DNA of 45,958 nucleotides, from positions 1 through 45,958 of the forward strand of contig CAMVRM010000022.1 in NCBI GenBank assembly GCA_947169885.1, read 5' to 3'. The position numbers and the translations under genes were made by a program. A model generated the notes under the pieces. That model was not told where the DNA came from, searched no databases, and was given only the letters and a program-made list of their open reading frames with translations. Below, one piece after another: positions 42,586 through 45,958 of this stretch; the first letter of the stretch is position 1; every line of letters begins with the position of its first letter. This DNA is from an uncultured Ruminococcus sp. (GTDB lineage Bacteria; Bacillota; Clostridia; Oscillospirales; Ruminococcaceae).

Positions 42586-45171
42586 ATGAAGCTTATCATC
42601 GGAGAAAAGCCCGATGTGGCACGATCTATTATTCCTGTTGTCGGTGCAGAAACGAAACGGCAGGGATATTATGAGGGCGGCGGATATTATGTTTCATGGT
42701 GCTATGGACACCTTGCAGGACTTTGTATGCCGCCTGATTACGGCGAAATGTGGCAGGGCAGCTGGGCTTTTGAAAAGCTGCCCATGATTCCCGATAGCTG
42801 GCGGTTGAAGATAACAAATCACAGTGAACAGTTTGCTGTACTGCGAAAACTCATGAACGAGCCTGCGGTGGATGAGATAATCTGCGCCACTGATGCTGAC
42901 CGTGAGGGAGAGTGCATTTTTCGATATGTCTATCAGCTTGCCGGCTGCCGTAAGCCTGTCAAGCGCCTTTGGGTGTCCGATCTTGAAGCAAGCACGATAA
43001 GCCGTGGTCTTTCTGCTTTAAAAGATGATCGTGAGTACGATAATTTGTTTGGTGCAGGCTTTTCAAGAGCAAAAGCCGACTGGCTCGTAGGACTTAACGC
43101 CACAAGGCTTTTCACAGTGCGCTGCGGCGGCAAGGTCACTATCGGCAGAGTGCAGACACCAACGCTTGCGATGATCGTAAAGCGTGACTATGATATAAAG
43201 CATTTTGTCAAGGAGAAATATTTTACTGTCGAGATAGACACAGGTGCATTTCGTGCGGTATCTGCCGAAATAAAGGACGAAAATGCCGCCGATATACTCG
43301 CAGTCAGAGCGTCGGGAACAACTGCTGCCGTGACTGACGTTTCCTGTGAAAGAAAAAAAGCGAATCCGCCTAAGCTGTTCGATCTGACCGAACTGCAAAA
43401 GGCGGCTAACCGTCAGTTTGGCTACACAGCAGATGAGGTGTCTGAGATCGCTGAGGAACTGTATATCAGAAAGCTGTCAAGCTATCCGAGAACGGACAGT
43501 ATGTACATATCGTCAGACATGGAGCAGACTGTGACTGACGTTATAGCAGACGTTCACAGGGTATTTCCCGAACTTGGTGTGCCTGCCGGAGCGCCTGACG
43601 TAAAGCGCTGCATAAACAACGGCAAGGTCAGCGGACACCATGCCCTCATACCTAAGTCGGGGATAGCTGCGGAGGATCTGTCCGGGCTTACGGAGGCTCA
43701 GAGCAACGTTTTAAAGCTGATATGTGCAAGGCTGCTGCTTGCAACAGGTCAGCCGCATATTTATGATGCGACAAAAGTAACGCTCACCTGCGCCGATACT
43801 GAGTTTTCCGCTGTTGGGAAAAAGGTCTTGCAGGAGGGGTGGAAGGCTGCCGAAAAAGCTGTAAAAAAGGCTCTTGCGAACAAAAACGCCGACAGCAAGC
43901 ATGAGGACAAAACGCAGGAACTTCCGTCAGTCGAAAAAGGACAGGTCTATCACGATATTGCCGCAGAAAAGGTGCTGCACTGGACCTCTCCGCCTAAGCT
44001 GTATACCGATGATACGCTGCTGACAGCCATGAAATATGCAGGCAATGATAGCTATGATGAGGATACGATACCAAAGGGGATAGGCACACCTGCGACAAGA
44101 GCCGAAACGATTAAAGGGCTGGTCGCAAACGGTTACATTGTCCGCAAGGGAAAGCAGATCGTCCCGACCGAAAGAGGTGTCGAGGTGGTAAAGGTCGCTC
44201 CCTCAGAGCTTGTGTCTCCAAAGCTTACAGCCGAATGGGAATCACAGCTCCAGCAGATCGAGCGTGGCGAGCTTGCAAAGGAAAGATTTATGGCAGGTAT
44301 CGAAAATTATGTGCGTCAGCTTTGCAGTACATATTCCGAGATCGACCCGAACAGTCCTCTGCGTGAAGTCAGGGAAACAGTGGGCAAATGCCCGAAATGC
44401 GGTGCAGATGTTATAGCGTTCCCGAAAGGCTACGGCTGCGAAAGCGGCAGAGAAAAATGCGGTTTCGGGCTTGCAAAGAAGATATGCGGAAAAACGATCC
44501 CGTCAGCGCAGGTCGAAAAGCTGCTTGCAAGCGGAAGAACCGACATTATCGAGGGCTTCACAGGCAGGAACGGCGGAGCATTTTCTGCCTTTTTCGTTTT
44601 AGAAGAAAATGAGATAAAGCTGAAGCTGCCCGAACCGTTACACGAAAAGGTCGGTATCTGTCCGAGGTGCGGCGGCAGCGTTATCGAGCAGCACATGAGT
44701 TTTTCCTGTGAAAACGAAAGCTGTGATTTTACCCTGTGGAAGAACGATAAGATGAAGCATATCACCTTGACTGCCGAAAATGCCGCCGAACTTCTGAAAG
44801 GTGGGACGGTCAAGCTAAACGCTGTGAACAAGGCAGGCAAGGGATATTACGGCAGCTTTAAACTCAGCGACAACGGCAAATACGCTAACCTTGAATTTGT
44901 CCCCGAAGCAGAAAATGAGCCGTCTGTGGGCAAATGCCCGAAATGCGGGTCGGATATAAAAAAGAGTATGTACGGCTTTATGTGTTCGGCAAAATGCGGC
45001 ATGAATGTGGGCAAGATCTTCGGCAGGGAGCTGACAGAGCAGCAGCTTAAAACGCTCCTTTCCGGCAGGAGCATTGCCGTGACGATAAAGGGAAAAAAGA
45101 CCACGGTAATGCCGCAGGTCACTCAGAACGAGTATAATGGCAAGGTCTATTTCCAGTGGGTGACGAAGTGA
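42586..45171 (+). CDS. topB: DNA topoisomerase III, 861 aa
   Basis: A type IA topoisomerase, common in Firmicutes ICEs, that would relax or decatenate DNA during transfer and replication. ATG 42586 is preceded by AAAGAGGT; TTG 42580 is an alternative too close to that site. Residues 1-140 are the Toprim domain (IIGEKPDVARSI and CATDADREGECIFRYVY, with the DxDxE acidic triad). The active-site tyrosine is Y300 in SSYPRTDSMYIS. HALIP and GIGTPATRAETIKGL complete the core. The C terminus has three zinc-ribbon-like segments with CPKCG or CPRCG, which in this family bind single-stranded DNA. Full length, nothing missing. Confidence 0.95.
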   Translation: MKLIIGEKPDVARSIIPVVGAETKRQGYYEGGGYYVSWCYGHLAGLCMPPDYGEMWQGSWAFEKLPMIPDSWRLKITNHSEQFAVLRKLMNEPAVDEIICATDADREGECIFRYVYQLAGCRKPVKRLWVSDLEASTISRGLSALKDDREYDNLFGAGFSRAKADWLVGLNATRLFTVRCGGKVTIGRVQTPTLAMIVKRDYDIKHFVKEKYFTVEIDTGAFRAVSAEIKDENAADILAVRASGTTAAVTDVSCERKKANPPKLFDLTELQKAANRQFGYTADEVSEIAEELYIRKLSSYPRTDSMYISSDMEQTVTDVIADVHRVFPELGVPAGAPDVKRCINNGKVSGHHALIPKSGIAAEDLSGLTEAQSNVLKLICARLLLATGQPHIYDATKVTLTCADTEFSAVGKKVLQEGWKAAEKAVKKALANKNADSKHEDKTQELPSVEKGQVYHDIAAEKVLHWTSPPKLYTDDTLLTAMKYAGNDSYDEDTIPKGIGTPATRAETIKGLVANGYIVRKGKQIVPTERGVEVVKVAPSELVSPKLTAEWESQLQQIERGELAKERFMAGIENYVRQLCSTYSEIDPNSPLREVRETVGKCPKCGADVIAFPKGYGCESGREKCGFGLAKKICGKTIPSAQVEKLLASGRTDIIEGFTGRNGGAFSAFFVLEENEIKLKLPEPLHEKVGICPRCGGSVIEQHMSFSCENESCDFTLWKNDKMKHITLTAENAAELLKGGTVKLNAVNKAGKGYYGSFKLSDNGKYANLEFVPEAENEPSVGKCPKCGSDIKKSMYGFMCSAKCGMNVGKIFGRELTEQQLKTLLSGRSIAVTIKGKKTTVMPQVTQNEYNGKVYFQWVTK

Positions 45172-45180
45172 TACTGTAGA

Positions 45181-45209
45181 TTGACATTTCTGTTTAAATG
45201 TGATAATAT
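45181..45209 (+). promoter_or_regulatory. sigma-A promoter after topB
   Basis: TTGACA (45181-45186), 17 bases, TAATAT (45204-45209). It reads into a short region with no ORF and a terminator. Confidence 0.75.
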
Positions 45210-45215
45210 ATAGTT

Positions 45216-45289
45216 ATAATTTCAAAAAAAAACAACGGAAGAAGATAAAAAAACACACCGAACTGCACACAGTTTGGTGTGTTTTTTTA
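45216..45289 (+). ncRNA. candidate small RNA, about 75 nt
   Basis: It is bounded by the promoter 45181-45209 and the terminator 45253-45289, with no start codon followed by a meaningful frame. It contains an A-rich 5' segment and GGAAGAAG around 45237-45244, complementary to nothing obvious nearby. The only evidence is the promoter-terminator pair; it could instead be the leader of a gene lost on insertion of the adjacent MITE. Confidence 0.45.
45253..45289. terminator. terminator downstream of topB
   Basis: ACACACC-G-AACTG (45253-45265) pairs with CAGTT-T-GGTGTGT (45270-45282). A residues before and T residues after the stem make it functional in both directions. Confidence 0.95.
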
Positions 45290-45313
45290 TGCTATTTAGT
45301 TTATATATAATAA

Positions 45314-45490
45314 TATGGTTATCCCTTTAACACACCAATATCTGATAGCCGTAATTCAGCGTTCTTGGCAAGGGGCGACCAAACCCCCAACCCTCTACCC
45401 TTACGTAGGGAAGGGGCTATGTGGCACGCCGATTTACCACATCTGCCCTGTTTGCTTGCAGAAATGTGGTGTGTCAGGGGGATAACCATA
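45314..45490. mobile_element. MITE, copy B (177 bp)
   Basis: Same element as 62-220 with two small insertions (7 and 11 bp). Terminal inverted repeats start TATGGTTATCCC. It is flanked by a perfect 8-bp direct repeat TATAATAA (45306-45313 and 45491-45498), a target-site duplication showing transposition into this site. No coding capacity. Confidence 0.9.
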
Positions 45491-45514
45491 TATAATAATT
45501 TACAGAAAGGAAAA

Positions 45515-45547
45515 AGGGCGAATGTCAGAACCACATTCGCCCTCTTT
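45515..45547. terminator. isolated hairpin, possible terminator
   Basis: AGGGCGAATGT (45515-45525) and ACATTCGCCCT (45533-45543), a perfect 11-bp stem with a 7-base loop, between the two MITEs. AAAAA before it and CTTT after it suggest a terminator for either strand, whose gene has been lost. Confidence 0.6.
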
Positions 45548-45552
45548 AATAT

Positions 45553-45725
45553 TAGACTTCCTCGGAAACTACTGCGCACCGCCTGCCGAAATCTTTTGCC
45601 ATGCTGCTGCGTTGTCTTCCTCACTGTGCGCCAGCACGCTGACATTGCAAGCAATGCAGTCGTCCGTCTTGCATCATGACAAAATCTTTCGACATTCGGC
45701 ACACGTTAGTTTCCGAGGAAGTCTA
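45553..45725. mobile_element. second MITE type (173 bp) with TA target site
   Basis: Perfect 19-bp terminal repeats including TA: TAGACTTCCTCGGAAACTA (45553-45571) and its reverse complement (45707-45725). Imperfect complementarity continues for about 30 bases inward, and the middle has ATTGC-AA-GCAAT. A TA duplication is typical of IS630/Tc1-mariner-type elements. No transposase inside. It abuts the serine recombinase remnant. Confidence 0.75.
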
Positions 45726-45934
45726 TTGATTATATTTTTCCGATGAACAATATCCGTTTTATCGCCCTGAATGATGGTGTTGATACGGCTGACCATGACA
45801 GCGCCGCTTTGGACATGATGCCGATAGTCAATCTTGTAAGTGCGCCAAATTTACAAAATCCAAAAGCGACCGATTTACCGATATTTCATCAAAGAGCGTT
45901 ACATCTTCGTAATGCTCTTTTTCTTTTCAGATGA
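45725..45934 (+). pseudogene. remnant of a large serine recombinase
   Basis: The frame entering from the MITE edge reads IDYIFPMNNIRFIALNDGVD, then TADHDSAALDMMPIVNL. This is the FxAxNDGVD segment of TnpX-type large serine recombinases, about 100 residues into the catalytic domain. The N terminus with the catalytic serine is absent, and after PIVNL the frame no longer resembles the family. An ORF starting at ATG 45743 is just this fragment. It is probably a leftover of an integration or excision enzyme from this or another mobile element. Confidence 0.65.
45891..45925 (+). terminator. terminator at the right edge
   Basis: AAAGAGCGTTAC (45891-45902) pairs with GTAATGCTCTTT (45909-45920), with one G-T pair, followed by a T-rich tract. 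It lies inside the open end of the recombinase remnant. The last 30 bases of the window hold nothing I can name. Confidence 0.85.
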
Positions 45935-45958
45935 TTGACTTTTTCAAAGTAGTGTGAT

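Noticed and set aside
45365-45702. Overlapping frames on both strands through the MITEs
   Set aside because: They are translations of inverted-repeat elements with no ribosome site.

Overview
The window is the conjugative core of an integrative and conjugative element (ICE), or a close relative, in a low-to-mid GC Gram-positive gut anaerobe. A Ruminococcus-type member of the Oscillospiraceae/Ruminococcaceae fits best. The reasons are the Firmicutes-style VirB/VirD4 transfer genes with a MobL/MobP-type relaxase, strong AGGAGG ribosome binding sites, serine/threonine-rich lipoproteins and Big_2 proteins, an Rpn/PD-(D/E)XK nuclease locus, and consensus sigma-A promoters. This assignment is inference; there is no rRNA, tRNA or housekeeping gene to confirm it.

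Layout. (1) 1-2.3 kb: a small MITE, then short unknown genes and a protein with two SpoVG-like domains. (2) 2.3-17.1 kb: DNA-protection and processing genes. These are a 3,645-residue methyltransferase/helicase giant, a small unknown, a 940-residue ArdC-type antirestriction protein and another unknown. (3) 17.2-23.5 kb: a large unknown protein, an inserted Rpn nuclease locus with an apparent intragenic antitoxin and a duplicated 3' end, three small unknowns and a Toprim primase-like protein. (4) 23.6-24.7 kb: a lipoprotein with its own promoter. (5) 24.8-33.9 kb: the mating-channel operon (VirB2-like pilin, VirB6-like membrane protein, VirB3/PrgI-like protein, VirB4 ATPase, a Big_2 surface protein, a membrane protein). 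(6) 33.9-40.1 kb: the mobilisation block. It has an RHH protein, a likely oriT with six 21-22 bp iterons and nested inverted repeats, an RHH-like relaxosome accessory protein, a relaxase fused to about ten Sel1 repeats, and a VirD4 coupling protein. (7) 40.1-42.4 kb: the only minus-strand block, with a 36-residue peptide, a lipoprotein and an NPKTG sortase-anchored protein. (8) 42.6-45.2 kb: topoisomerase III. (9) 45.2-46 kb: a promoter-terminator pair that could make a small RNA, a second MITE copy with a perfect 8-bp target duplication, a different TA-type MITE, and the remnant of a large serine recombinase.

How it works together. The relaxase and RHH proteins would nick at oriT. VirD4 delivers the relaxase-DNA complex to the VirB2/B3/B4/B6 channel. 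TopB and the primase process the strand, while the methyltransferase-helicase giant and ArdC protect incoming DNA from restriction. No integrase, excisionase, VirB8 or peptidoglycan hydrolase is recognisable here, so the element is either larger than this window or degraded at its ends.

The most striking unexplained signal is a near-perfect dyad with core CTGCC-A(CA/TG)T-GGCAG-type symmetry, present seven times. It sits at module boundaries: it brackets the Rpn locus and the minus-strand surface module, precedes lipoprotein 1, and also lies inside the giant gene at the linker between its N-terminal half and its methyltransferase-helicase half.
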